A stretch of DNA of 64,000 nucleotides, from assembly GCF_036884655.1 (NCBI RefSeq), contig NC_088339.1, positions 30,341,001-30,405,000 of the forward strand. The letters are read 5' to 3'. Source of the DNA: Musa acuminata AAA Group. Its lineage: Eukaryota > Streptophyta > Magnoliopsida > Zingiberales > Musaceae. This document shows, in pieces, positions 23,795 through 35,470 of this stretch. Made by a program: the position numbers and the translations under genes. How positions within the stretch are numbered: the stretch's first letter is position 1; each line of letters starts with the position of its first letter. The notes below the pieces were generated by a model, which worked only from the letters and a program-made list of their open reading frames with translations, ran no database searches and was not told the DNA's origin.

Positions 23795-24240
23795 GGCCTC
23801 GTCGAGCTCGACCAACTAGCCGCTGCCATCCGTCCCGACACCGCCCTCGTCTCTGTCATGGCCGTCAACAATGAGATTGGCGTCGTCCATCCCCTGGAGG
23901 AGATCGATCGCATCTGCCACGAGAAGGGCGTTGTCTTCCACGCCGACGCCGACGCCGCCCAAGCCCTTGGGAAAATCCCCATCGATGTCGAGAAGATGGG
24001 ATCGGGCTCATGTCGCTTAGCGGGCACAGAATCTACGGCCCTAGGGGCGTAGGCGCCCTCTACATTCGCCGACGTCCCCGCGTTCGGGGTGAGCCTCGGA
24101 TGAGCGACGGCGGGCAGGAGAGAGGCATCCGGTGCGGGACCGTCCCCACCCCTCAAACCGTCGGGATGGGTGCCGCATGCGAGATCACGAAGAAGGAGAT
24201 GCAATACGATAGCCGTCGCATCTCGTCGCTGATGTGAATG
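23795..24240 (+). pseudogene. NFS1/IscS-type cysteine desulfurase fragment, frameshifted
   Basis: The middle of a group I cysteine desulfurase (mitochondrial iron-sulfur cluster assembly) is clear in two frames. Frame one reads [20 protein letters not shown], then [19 protein letters not shown] and [16 protein letters not shown]. Near position 24000 one base is missing and the match continues in another frame with [41 protein letters not shown] and KKEMQYDSRRISSL. Both ends are absent. The lysine that forms the PLP aldimine in SGHK is arginine here, and HADADAAQA carries an extra two residues. The frameshift, truncation and catalytic change together mark a dead copy. It is GC-rich, unlike its surroundings. 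Whether it arrived as a retrocopy or by DNA capture cannot be decided from this piece. Confidence 0.9.
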
Positions 24241-25039
24241 GGAGCCGTTCACGTCACTTCGGCGCGTGATATCATCTGGAAGAAGACGCACTCATTGCGC
24301 TCGTTCGTGCCAAAACTACCCTCGTGTTGATTCGATGAATGGTGGTGCCCGCTCTGTGCGGCACCCGTATAGTTGCTTCTCGGTGGGCAAGCGGCTCATA
24401 CTGCAAGCGTGCTCAGGGCAAGCCTCTTGCGCTCCAGGTCACGGTTGCGTGATTAGTTTCCGTTGATCTCGTTTTGAAGGGCTTATGATATCACTCCCGT
24501 CTCCTCTCCTGCAATCTCCGAGACGATCGGACGGTGCAGTCTCTGTAAAGATGCCATTTTGGAGTGGGCTTAGGCATCGATTTTGAGGTGCGTCTAATCT
24601 TTTTATTTTTGTGTGATTTACTTTGTCCTCGAGCTGAACGTTTGTTCTTGGCTCCCTCTTTCTTGATCTGCTCTCTTTTTTTTTTTGGCGGATTGTCTCC
24701 TTTTTTTCGGATTTTGAATGGTTGTAGGACATGAGCGAAGATATCCTAGCGCGTGTTCTTCGTCTAATTTGCAGATCACATAACAATGCCGTCATCGATT
24801 TTGTGTTCCATTTACTTCCCTTCCAGCGGCAAATTTTGCTCTTTGTTCTCTTTGTCCCTGGTTACTGAATCTGAGTTAGCATTGGGGAGAAACAAATCCC
24901 TAATGCTTCCGTGTTTTTAATATGGCGTACATGCCAGTGAAGTGGAAATCGCTGCCGCCAGCAGATGGTATCAGACGCTTCCGGTGCTCCTGAGCAGCAA
25001 AACGGCACTCCACACCTTTAGGCGGATAATGTGGGTGCT

Positions 25040-27310
25040 TATGGATCATCGGCAACTGAGTCGGAAAATGGGATTTACTTGCATGGCCGACAAGTGACAA
25101 AAGCCTTCCACGACCACCTAATGCATGGAAACTGGACAAAAGGCTCCACTCTTAGTACCATTCTTATGTTCTTCAGGATACTCGCTTTGTGTCACACACC
25201 AATTCCTGATCTAAACGAGGAAACAGGTGGTTTCGCCAGTGAAGCTGTCACCAGATGAAGGAGCATTTCTTGTCGCAGCCAGGAAATCTGTAAGAGGGCC
25301 CAATCTGGCATATACATTAGGCAGAAGTATTTTTCTTCTGCGAACACTGTGGAGAGGTCATAACTCAATCTATATATTGAAGTCAGTAAGTTATCATTTA
25401 TCTCTGTTGTAGACTCCTGGTGTCTTAATCATTTCGTGCGTTACGGGGAATTCAAGATTCTTAATCTATTGGCATTCGACAGCAAAAGGAAGAGAATTCT
25501 GTAATCGTGCATGATGAGAGTGAGCAGGTTATTCTTCTTTGCAATGGTGATGACAGGTATGTCTGACTAACCCTGTCCGGGTGATACTGTTTTGATTGTT
25601 GATGCATCTGTATCATGCAATGAAACACATTTATTGATGTTCTCAAATCATTTAACGTAAGTGGATTGAATATGGATTTAATTATTTTGCATCTTAAATG
25701 CTTCAGCCTATTTTTTTCTTGAGTATTGTCATCTTTGGTAGACTGTCAAAAATGTGGATGATCGTATGAGAGTGGTACAAGCAAGCATCTAAATGAATAT
25801 GGGGAAGCAGGCTTGCAGATATTAGCAGTCAATACAGAGTATGCCTCTTTGGTCTTTCACATAACTCATAATGTATCATTACTGATGTGTGGAATATCGA
25901 TTATGATTACACATGAATGTTGTATAGAGCACCATTTTCTTTCCAGATGTGATTGCAGTTTACTTAGCAAGGTATGAAACAAATATGTTTTAACCATTGT
26001 CTGAGAGTGACAAAGTTGGATGCTTGTGGAAACTCGAGTATTACTCAAGTTCCAACATTTTTGAGATGTTAGGGCCATACTTAGCTTGGCCTGGATGGCT
26101 AGTGATTTCTCCATTTCCGCCAATTCAGATTCCTTGAACAACTTATTGTTGTACAGGTCCACTGGTGCTATAAGAGGATAGCACTTACGGTGAGAACTAA
26201 GGAATAATCAACATGTGCTTTTGCAGTTATGATGTTCTACCCTTTTTTCTATCTAGATATTTTGGATCATTTTTAGATTTGCTACTTTTTTTTATGAAAA
26301 AGCATTTGAGCTGACAACATTCTACTTTGAAGCATATGCTGGCTTCTCAGGGCAGTCGGCATATGATGACTAGCACATTCTCCTATTAACATCGTTCTAG
26401 CATAGTTGTCGATTGACATGGCAATGGGAGTCTTCGAGCAAGATGTTTCTCCTGAAGTATGCTTGCAGGTATGCATGTTAAACTTCTTTCATGTTTTCCC
26501 TCATGCTTGTAACGTTTTACTGTCGGTTGACATGGCTCAGATTTTTTTTCTTTGTTCTTTCTGATTACTATGAACCAAATGTGGACATGTTTAATGTCTT
26601 TATTTAATGATCGATTTGCTTTGTACAGCAATTATGCTCTTGGTTATGTCTGATACAATAACAGCCACTTCTTCTGTAGCTCCCAGGAAGGGCCAAGGAA
26701 TCTGTTTACTGGTTGGTATAGGATCATCAGTTGGGTGTTCAATGGTCTTTGTGCATCCATTGTCATATATTTTGTCAACATCAGGATTTTCTACAATAGG
26801 GCATTCCGCATAGGCAGCCAGACTGCGGATTTGATTGCCCCTGGAACCTCCATGTTCACTTGCATTTTACATGGATTCAGCATCTCTTTGTGTGGGGCAG
26901 TATTGCTAAATTGTACCTCTTCTTCATTGGCTGAGGAATGTCTTCACCAACAATATCCAAGAAAGACTAGCAGTTACTAGTAACTGGAAGTCCTTGGACC
27001 AGCACTTATTTATTGGGCTGTAACATTTTTGGTTGTTGCAATCTGCAATGCTTAATATCTGGTCCACATGACCTTCCAGAGGGCCTTCAATCCACTGGTC
27101 AACCATGTGATCCAAGAAATCAAATACTACAAGAAGGATGTGGAGGGCCAGCATATGTGGAAGAGAGGGAAGTCTAAAGCAAGGCAGAAGATTATGATTG
27201 GTTTTACCGCAAGGATGGATGGCAACATCAGACAGCTAAGAAGGAAGTCTCATAGGAAAGTCAAGGACAAACCCAGTAGACGGGCTCCCACCAATGAGGG
27301 GCCTGGGAAG
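25040..27310 (+). pseudogene. Decayed P4-type ATPase (aminophospholipid flippase, ALA family)
   Basis: Pieces of the C-terminal half of a phospholipid-transporting ATPase appear in the right order, with intron-like gaps and lesions. Seen pieces: HGNWTKGS and ILMFFRILALCHTPIPDLN at 25120-25220; SPDEGAFLVAAR near 25250; SKRKR and VIVHDE with LLCNGDD (family CKGAD) at 25480-25555; SKHLNEYGEAGLQILAV at 25780-25835; FYFEAYAGFSGQSAYDD followed by TAG where family members have TGG (Trp) at 26320-26372; AMGVFEQDVSPEVCLQ to 26469; GWYRIISWVFNGLCASIV and FYNRAFRIGSQTADL at 26715-26830; HVIQEIKYYKKDVE and KARQKIMIGFTARMDG to 27230. The N-terminal half with the DKTGT phosphorylation site is missing. Retained introns argue for a DNA-level duplicate. 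The tail recalls the ALA3 group, with modest certainty. Confidence 0.88.
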
Positions 27311-29780
27311 AGTCAATAGCAACCTTACCAATATATTTAGGAAGTATCACATGAAAGTCTCATACTATATCATTAAGCGGCAGCTTCATGGAAATAGTTG
27401 AGGTATGTGTACATCGAGCAGTAGATTTATACCCTGTCATTTATTTCAGAGCACTTTTTGCAGGCTTAATATGGTGCTACATCATCCATATTCATATAAT
27501 GCGGAGGAAATCAAGCAGAATTCTGTAGATTATGCAGGAGAAAGCTTGTTTCAAGATGACCATTTTTTATTAAAAGAATATTATGGATCAAGGTACCCTC
27601 TGTTTCAGTGAGCTAATTATCTGACAATTTCAATGTGCTTGTTGATCAAATATTCCGATTTCTAATTATAAATTTCAACATGAACATCTTAGTCTCCTAG
27701 AAGTGGCCAAAGCTCTGGCTATTTAGGCATTCTTCTTCCCTTTTGAGAATGAAGCGTTCTATTTTTGGATCACATCTGCTGGATTTTGACATCATACTTT
27801 CCCCTTTTTTTTTCCCTTTACCTTCAGTACGTAAGCTGCTAACTCATCTTCATCAAAAGTAATTCATAAGAATTTGCACAAGCTGCTAAAATCCTGAAGA
27901 AATGCATGTTGCTCAACTGACACAAACAAACATTCTTGACCTTCGATTCAACCTGGGATTACTCAAATGGCATCGACACCCCAAGACATGAAACCTTCAT
28001 GGATCTGAGATCAATAAATTAGTGCTATCATATAAATCTCTTGTCATTTCATAGCTGTTACATATGAATTTATCTCTTATAAGCTAATGTTAGTCCGACT
28101 TGTCTGATCAATGATACTGAAGCTTGTGCTGATCCGTTTCAATTGTTTGACATTGTTTATAGTGCAATCATCTGACATACTGAATGTTAATAGGTCATGA
28201 AGTAAATGCCTCCAACATGTGACCCCAGCGGCCTGCTAACCTCAACTGCAGGTAACCAAACATGCCCCAATATCTCCTCTTGCTGCATTATTGTTATGCA
28301 TGCATGCATGCAAGCTCGACCAGCATGGCTGATCGGTATCGTAGACGACGAAAATTCACGTTCAGAGAGAATTTTTTGCTTGTACTAATATGTTCCTCAA
28401 ACAGTACTCAGGATGCCCTTATATAAGTTCTAAAGGCATTCTTTTGGGAACATAACATGTACCAATCTTTGGATTCCAACAAGTCACCTCCAAATTTCTT
28501 GTACTCTTCTCTTTTTTTTTTTCTTCCTGTATCGTCTGGACCAGTCTGCAAAAGCTGTAGAATCTCATAAGACATTGCTATCTGAAGCGTCGAAAGCCGA
28601 ACTACTTTGGATGCATCACACGTTGTCATTCAAATAGATGATGAATATGAAAGCATGTAAAATTTCTGTTTATGATCCATTTTAGCTTACAATTCTAACC
28701 CCAGAAATCCATATCATCGTAGATCGACTCGACTAAGCTTCTTATGATGAATCGAGTAATGATGCATCAGAAGAATAAGAGAGAATTTTTGTTGATCTTC
28801 TGAGGTTGAAGGAACAGTTTATGAGTTTGCAAAACCGTCATGTAAAAAAAAAATCAAAGTTTTAGTAAGACTATAACAGTGTTTAGCGCGAGTTAAGAAA
28901 TAATGACAAACGAAGGCTTGCAATAATTGATCGATCGTGCAACAGAGTTGTGAAACACCACACGAGATATCTGCTGAGCGTTGCTGTTTCTGAGCCTCAT
29001 CTTGTGGCTACAACAAAGTTCGATGGAGTAAATTCCAATTCGAAATCATGATGATCATGAAAACGACTCAATCTAATAATGTAGCCATGTCGAGGATTGC
29101 CCAAATTATTTCTTAAAAATTATATTTATAAATATAGGAAAAATTCATCATATTTCCTTTCCCTGATCAGATGGCTGCTGTAATTAGTCATAGATAGTAA
29201 CAACAAGAATACGAGACTGAATTAAAGGTGAGATTTAGAAGGAGCCAAGAAAATGTTGGAAGAACATGTCGAGGAGTTCCAGATTGGCTTTCACTGGATA
29301 ATATGAATTAACTTTCTTTCTCCGTTGAAGTACACCAATTTGCATCGATCTAAATAGACACAGACGCCTAATAGCTAGTACAGCATCAAACATACACCTA
29401 AAAGCTGGTACCACAGCATGCAAAGGCAAGCTGCAGAGGAAGTTAGGCCATCGGAATCCTAGGGTTTGCGAAGGTCAATATATCTGGAGTTCGGTCCCTG
29501 TGGACAAACACTGCATGATTGCATGCAATTAAATGGAGTCGGTAGCCACTCGAACTCTCCACTGTACCAGGGTACTGTTCTTCCGATTTGTACCATGATT
29601 ACAGTGATGTTGGCCGGTGTAAGATGGTAAAAGCTGAGGTGTTTTACGGCGAGTAAAGGAATTTCTAGATATGCGTTGGGAACAAAGGAAAGGACAGAAA
29701 GTGCTACGTCAGGGTAGGCTGTAGGGTTAGGGTATTCAATGAATGGAGGATTCCACATTTTCTTGCTTCCCTCATCCATT
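27311..29780. other. Intergenic DNA, no gene seen
   Basis: AT-rich stretch between the flippase pseudogene and the IDD leader. A GCATGCATGCATGCAAGC run is at about 28297. A 107-codon minus-strand frame at 29779-29459 is antisense to the distal IDD promoter and resembles no family I know. Nothing else is supported. Confidence 0.55.
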
Positions 29781-29785
29781 TAGAT

Positions 29786-29829
29786 CCTCTCTCTCTCTCT
29801 CTCTTTTTCTCTCTCCTGTTCTTCTTCTT
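29786..29829. repeat. CT-rich tract in the IDD upstream region
   Basis: A (CT)n run with short T interruptions, followed by TTCTTC-rich sequence. Such pyrimidine tracts are common in plant core promoters and 5' leaders, and it lies about 660 bp upstream of the IDD start codon. The 5' UTR extent is not determined. Confidence 0.7.
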
Positions 29830-30491
29830 CCTCCCTCCCTCGGCTTTGGTTTCTCCTCCTTATATTATATGTTTTAGATTCTGGCAATAATGAGCTCTTC
29901 CTTTTGCCGGTTTCCGAGTTAGAATTCGAGTACTTTGGATACTGGATTTGATGGATTTTTCCTGAAAGAAACTGACACTCGTAGCACCTCGTACCAAATT
30001 TTACAGGCATCTCAATCTGTTTGTTCTTTTCCACCTCTTATTTGATGTGTTCATGGAGGAGGTATTGGTGTAGTTCTTCTATATATCTGTTGACGAAAAG
30101 GCTTCGACTTTTCATGTTTCTGTTTGGTGTTTCATTTGGAACGATATAGTCCTTACTGCTTCGTTTCAGTTGGTGTGTTCTACTGCAAAGATTTAGTAGA
30201 AACTGGCAATTTGCAGAATCCTAAAACAAAAAGGCCATTTTATATTTCATGTCGAGTTCTGTGGAAGTTCATCGGATGAGAGGAGCATAGATCTATCTGC
30301 TTGCTTCGAGTACTCGAGCTCCTTTTTATCGCTTCCTCCAAACTGGTTGATGCAAGCCACTCATCATCCCTTTTTTGTCCTTTTTATTTATATTTCTTTT
30401 TCTGTCAGTTTTTGCCAAGCCTTTCTGATTTCTGTCCCATCCATCCGAAGCTAAACCGAGAATAAGAGTTCCACGAAGGTAAGCTTAGGTG

Positions 30492-32354
30492 ATGAAGGGG
30501 TTCATGATTCAGCAACACCACCAACTGGCGGAGGAGAACATGTCCAACCTCACCTCTCCCTCCGGGGAGGCCAGTGTCTCTTCCAACCAGTTAGTCTCCT
30601 TGGCCTCCGCAAATCCAAACCCAGTCAAGAAGAAGAGGAGCCTCCCAGGAAATCCAGGTCTCGGAATATATTTCCTTTCGTTTACTGCTTTGTGCACAGG
30701 GAAAAGATTATTGAGCATCCCGCTCTTCCTGAACTTATATCTAATCTGAAATCTTTAGACCCAGATGCTGAGGTGATAGCGCTGTCCCCCAAGACACTGA
30801 TGGCGACCAACAGGTTCGTGTGTGAGATCTGCAACAAAGGGTTCCAGCGGGATCAGAACCTGCAGCTCCACAGGAGGGGCCACAATCTCCCGTGGAAGCT
30901 GAAGCAGAGACCCAAGGAGGTGAGGAAGAAGGTCTACATCTGCCCGGAGGTGACATGCGTCCACCACGACCCTTCCAGGGCGCTCGGCGACCTCACCGGG
31001 ATCAAGAAGCACTTCAGCAGGAAGCATGGCGAGAAGAAGTGGAAGTGTGAGAGGTGCTCCAAGAAATACGCCGTTCAGTCCGATTGGAAAGCTCACTCCA
31101 AGATCTGTGGCACCAGGGAATACAGATGCGACTGCGGCACCCTCTTCTCCAGGTATCACCGTCACTGAACCCATGCCCTAATCACACTACATGAATGAGG
31201 AATGTTCTTTGGAGTCAAGATCTATGGTGAGCTTCCAAGTAACTGCTGGTTCCTGGACATGTCGAGAGGAAAGGTGAGATGAAGTTTGATGGCTCAAGAC
31301 CGAAGGCATCTCGACGTCTACTCAGCTTTAGTGTTTCATAGCTTTCGGCTTGCTTAGCCCTTGTTTCTTTTTGGAGCTTAGTTCTTCTGCTTTTCGTGAA
31401 TGATGTGTGGCTTTGTTGAAGCTTGTTCTCTTGCGTTTTCTTGTTTGCTTTCGCTTGTTGTTACGTGGTACTGCTGCTGATTGCAGGAGGGACAGCTTTA
31501 TCACTCACCGAGCCTTCTGTGATGCACTGGCAGAAGAGAGTTCAAGGGGCATCCCGGCAAACCCTATGGCTAGTCATCACCCGCTCCAGTTCTCCCATCC
31601 CTCAACGTCCCTTGACACCTTCCCTCTCCAGCAGACTGTGATGCTACAGACCCAGTTTCCTCACTTGATGCGCGCCACAGAGGTCAGCCATGAGCTGAAA
31701 AGAGAGCAGCAGCAGCATTTCGACGTTAGGTCGGAGACCTCGCCGTGGTTTCAGGCAGCCACTTCCCTCGACCACTTAGCCCACTCGTCCTCTGTTTACT
31801 CCTCTAGGCTAGAGCAGGAGTACTCTCATGATAACCCGGCGGACGCCCCTCCTCCACCTCCTCTTCCTCCTACCTACCAAGTCCCAGCTTCCTCTCCCCA
31901 CATGTCAGCCACTGCATTGCTCCAGAAGGCAGCTCAGATGGGTGCAACCGCAAGTAGACCTCCACGCATCGGTCAGATGGCAACTCACACTACCCATTCC
32001 TCTTTCAGGGCTCTTCCTGCTTCTGGCTTTGGTCTTGGCTTATCCTCGCAGCAAGACACGAGTGGTGCTGGAGGTGGAGGAGGAGGAGGAGGAAGTTTTG
32101 AACAAGCGTCAGCAGCTTCTCCTCTCCTTCAAGACATGATGATGAACCCTCGCCCTTCGACTCCAGGGTTTGATGGGTCCTTTGCGGATGCGTTTGGAGG
32201 AATGCTGGGATCAAAAAGAGAAGGGAACGACTTCATGGATGGTGCTGTTAGAAGCCAAGCGAGGACTGACGTCGGAGGTGGTGGTGGTGGGAATGATGGG
32301 ATGACAAGAGATTTCTTAGGCTTAAGGGCTTTCTTCCCACAGGGATATCCTTAA
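30492..32354 (+). CDS. INDETERMINATE-domain (BIRD/IDD) C2H2 zinc-finger transcription factor
   Basis: IDD proteins are plant transcription factors that act in development, sugar and gibberellin signalling, often with GRAS partners. There are three exons, 30492-30657, 30759-31152 and 31487-32354, with exact phase closure, giving 475 residues. [11 protein letters not shown] followed by [20 protein letters not shown] opens the ID domain. Four fingers follow: [38 protein letters not shown] with the KKHFSRKH histidines; [19 protein letters not shown]; and [18 protein letters not shown], which is split by intron 2 between the two arginines. The tail has [16 protein letters not shown] and TRDFLGL, both shared by the family. 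Proline, glycine and glutamine runs (P6 near residue 330, G8 near residue 395) mark disordered linkers. An in-frame GTG two codons earlier is not a plausible start. Confidence 0.95.
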
Positions 32355-33774
32355 CCAAAGATGAAGCAGCGGCACACTATGTAGTCATCTCCGCTTGTCT
32401 TTGCCTTAAAGGGAGGAAACTTTGCATTGTAGGGCTCACAGTCATAAACTTGATTGCTGTAGCACTCTAGTTTGATCTTCTGAATGTTCTTAAATGACTG
32501 TCACAATAATTTCTAGCCGAATAATGGAACATTTGTTTGAAAGGCATGTTTTGGTGGTCATCATCATTCTTCCTTCTTTAAAAGTCAATTTCAGTGTTCT
32601 TCGAAACAATGCATCTACTTCTAAAAGACAAAAGATTACAGTATGTTGTTCTTCTCCTAAATAAAGCAAGAATTTAGGCTGATAATTCCAATATTTCCCG
32701 TAGCTTCTTAGACGAATGTTTAGTCGTATCCATCCTTTGAAGGACTATACATTATCTTGCTCATCCAAGTTCCATACCATGCTTGAGATTAAGCTTCAAC
32801 AATGGAATTATATATATCATGGCATTTGTCGAATGCACCATCTTATGATGTTTTGCTTCATGATCTTGACTTCGCAAGTGGCTTAAACTAAGAAGACAGA
32901 TGTCTAAGGCGTGATCATCGAGATTACATGTAAAGATTTCACTTTCAATGATTTGGTAGGCGAATCCTATAGCCTTTGTCAGGAATTGACCCGTGACAGA
33001 TCTAAAATGAGTGCCGGCCTCACAGAATAGTTCGACTCTTTGGATCGTAGTAGGACTAAATTACCACATTGATCTCTTTTCTTTCCCAACATTTTAATCG
33101 GTAGGAAGTAAGATCGATGTTTTTGGACTGAGCAAACGAGAAATTTCAGCTTGAAATTTGGGTCGATTTCCACATGCCACCTCAAGAATGTTCTTCCAAC
33201 ATTCAAACTAAGGCGGCGGCGATTGCTAGGAGTCGAGAATATTGTAGGACGATGATAAGATTCCTAAGAATATATGACTAGATCACTTGGCCTACAGGAC
33301 AATCATGCGATAAAGTATATGAAGGTTTGGCAGCGTCTTATCTAAATGGCTTTCTGATCATATGAGGTTCTCCAGCATTCGAGTAGTGATTTCGTGTTTT
33401 ACTTCCTGATGCTACAAATAATCGATCAAAAAACATTTATCGTAGTGTTCTTCCGACTTGCATGCGAGAGGAGGTATCGTTAGAGTTTATTATTGATTCG
33501 ATTATCGGTAATTGATCTGCTCATAATCTTTGTCACCAGACACCCAATCTTATTAACCTCGCAGGAATCTATGCAGTAAGTGTAAGGACTCGCTCGGAGA
33601 AGAAAATGACATGAGGTTATCCTGCTGCATTATAGTAGCGTGAAGTGTGCAAATTTTGTGATGTTCTTCTGCACGCAAGAGTGTGTTACTGCCAAGGCGA
33701 AGAGCAGCAGCTATCTCCTTCAGAGTGTCTTTTGTCTTCGTTTATGTCAACGGCTCGTTGATGGAACAACAGCG

Positions 33775-34012
33775 CCTCGTTGTCAAGCTTATCAGAGACG
33801 CACTTGCCACAACACACGGGCATGCGACATGTAGATAGATAGAGAGAGCGATAGAGAGAGAGAGAGAGAGAGAAGAGAGTAGGGAAAAGAATGCAGGAAT
33901 CTCTTACAATCTTGAGGACTTGTCTTCTGAACATTTTAGCCTTTGTCGGATGAGCACCTCGTGGCGAAACATTTCTGAGATGTACTTGCCACGGATACAG
34001 AGACATGCACAT

Positions 34013-34063
<51 letters not shown>

Positions 34064-34130
34064 AGGGAAAGGAAAACAGGAATCTCTCACTCTTGAGGAC
34101 CTGTCTTCTATCCTTTTTAGCCTTTGTCTC
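33775..34130. repeat. Diverged ~180-bp tandem duplication containing (GA)n tracts
   Basis: Copy 1 (about 33775-33957) and copy 2 (about 33958-34130) follow the same order: CTCGT..., ACTTGCCAC, CATGC, a (GA)n run, GGGAAA, CAGGAATCTCT, CTTGAGGAC, GTCTTCT, TTTTAGCCTTTGTC. The GA tract grew from about 12 repeats in copy 1 to about 24 at 34014-34062. No coding sequence. Confidence 0.8.
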
Positions 34131-34181
34131 GTCGATCTATGTGTGCGTGTGACTCTGGCTGTAAGGTTTTGTTGTCTAGGA

Positions 34182-34274
34182 CGACATCATCATCATCATC
34201 AGCAGCAGCAGCAGAAGCCATCACGAGATCTGCTGAAGCAGTATCGCAGGCCACCTCACTCTCTTCTTTCTCGT

Positions 34275-34322
<48 letters not shown>
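34182..34322. repeat. (CAT)n, (CAG)n and (CT)n microsatellites
   Basis: CATCATCATCATCA runs into CAGCAGCAGCAGCAG at 34185-34214. A (CT)n run of about 22 units covers 34279-34322. All lie in intergenic sequence. Confidence 0.85.
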
Positions 34323-34331
<9 letters not shown>

Positions 34332-35096
34332 TCTTTACTCTTAGAGAACACCATCTGAAACAGCTTCAGGTTGAGATAAGAAGACTAGAGGTGGATGAAG
34401 TTATATACCCATATCCTAAAACCTGTGCAGTCTTTGACATGAGACTGTTCTTCCTGAGAGAGAATAGGGCAGAAAGGCTGAAGAAATCATATTGAGCTCG
34501 GACTCGCAAACATCGAGTGTTGTAGTTGACACGTAACAATCTCTCCTAGGGAATTGTGGTTGAACGAGACCCGGAACAGTCTGCTACCAGTCAAACTATA
34601 CATCCAGTCCATATAGAGTGTGGTTGGCATGCATGTATCACAATGTAGAGGTTGACAACTCACATAGTCAAAGATAGTGTTTGACTTCTCGTTTGTCGCA
34701 ATGTCCCTTGTGTTTTTCACCCATTGCCGACTCCTCGTTTCTTAAATTTAAATTTTATTTAGAGGCAAATAAAAAAGTTATTCTCGTCTACTGTACTTAA
34801 TTTTACGTAAATAAATAAGATAATTACTAAATAAAAAGGATATAACTATATATGTCTTGTAGGGCTGAAGATTAGTTATAATGGTATATATATACATATA
34901 TATATGTTTTTGATGATAATTAGATTTGACCAATTTTGACTGATAACGAATTTAGATTAAGATATAATTGATTAAAGAATCAAGTCACTCTTCGAGGCTA
35001 TAACGTAGCGTTATTCCGTTACATGAGGCGGCCAGAATGCAACGTCTCGGGCGTTACGAAGTCAAGTTTCCTAACGGAAGCCACTGTCTCATCCGC

Positions 35097-35103
35097 TATA
35101 AAT
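35097..35103 (+). promoter_or_regulatory. TATA box of a putative transcription unit
   Basis: TATAAAT sits in an otherwise GC-rich stretch (CCGCTATAAATCCGC). About 200 bp later the sequence takes on the pyrimidine-rich, then GATT/TAGGG-rich character typical of plant 5' leaders. No large open frame follows. Confidence 0.45.
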
Positions 35104-35142
35104 CCGCTGCTTCCCTCGCGCGAGGCGAGGCGGTGTTCGGAC

Positions 35143-35325
35143 ATGTCGTTCCGCAAAGGGGCCGGGAAGACACAAGCTGAGAAGAATGGTGGCGAAAGGG
35201 CGGAGGAAGAAGGTGGAAGGCAACGATCGTGCCGCTCTATCAACCGGTTCACCGACCATAACCTCTCTTGGCGTCCCCTCTCTTGCCGGTTTGCTCTCTT
35301 CTCCTCACCAGCCTCCTCTCTTTGA
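35143..35325 (+). CDS. Possible small ORF, 60 residues, first ATG after the TATA box
   Basis: The first ATG downstream of the TATA box opens a 60-codon frame starting MSFRKGAGKTQAEKNGGERA. The first half is basic and charged, and the second half is serine- and leucine-rich. I recognise no family. It may be only the leader of a non-coding transcript, so coding status is doubtful. Confidence 0.2.
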   Translation: MSFRKGAGKTQAEKNGGERAEEEGGRQRSCRSINRFTDHNLSWRPLSCRFALFSSPASSL

Positions 35326-35470
35326 TCCGTCTTAGGGTTGCGATCGTAAGGTTGTCTTGTTGTTTGCGATTCTGGTCTTCATTCTGTTGTTCTTGTACGA
35401 TTTAGGGCTTTTCGAACGACTCTTGGCTCTTAAATTTGTGATTTCAGAGATTCGGTTGTGATTGCGGTGA

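Larger units (their letters stand above)
32355..35096. other. Intergenic region between IDD and a downstream TATA-driven unit
   Basis: Starts with the IDD 3' UTR. Apart from the duplication and microsatellites listed separately, it holds AT-rich sequence without recognisable domains. A segment near 32980-33250 has the look of degraded repeat-derived DNA, but I cannot assign it to a family. Confidence 0.5.

Noticed and set aside
29459..29779. 107-codon minus-strand open frame upstream of the IDD gene
   Set aside because: No recognisable family, no splice partners, and it lies in what should be the IDD promoter. It could be a small divergent gene, but nothing supports that.
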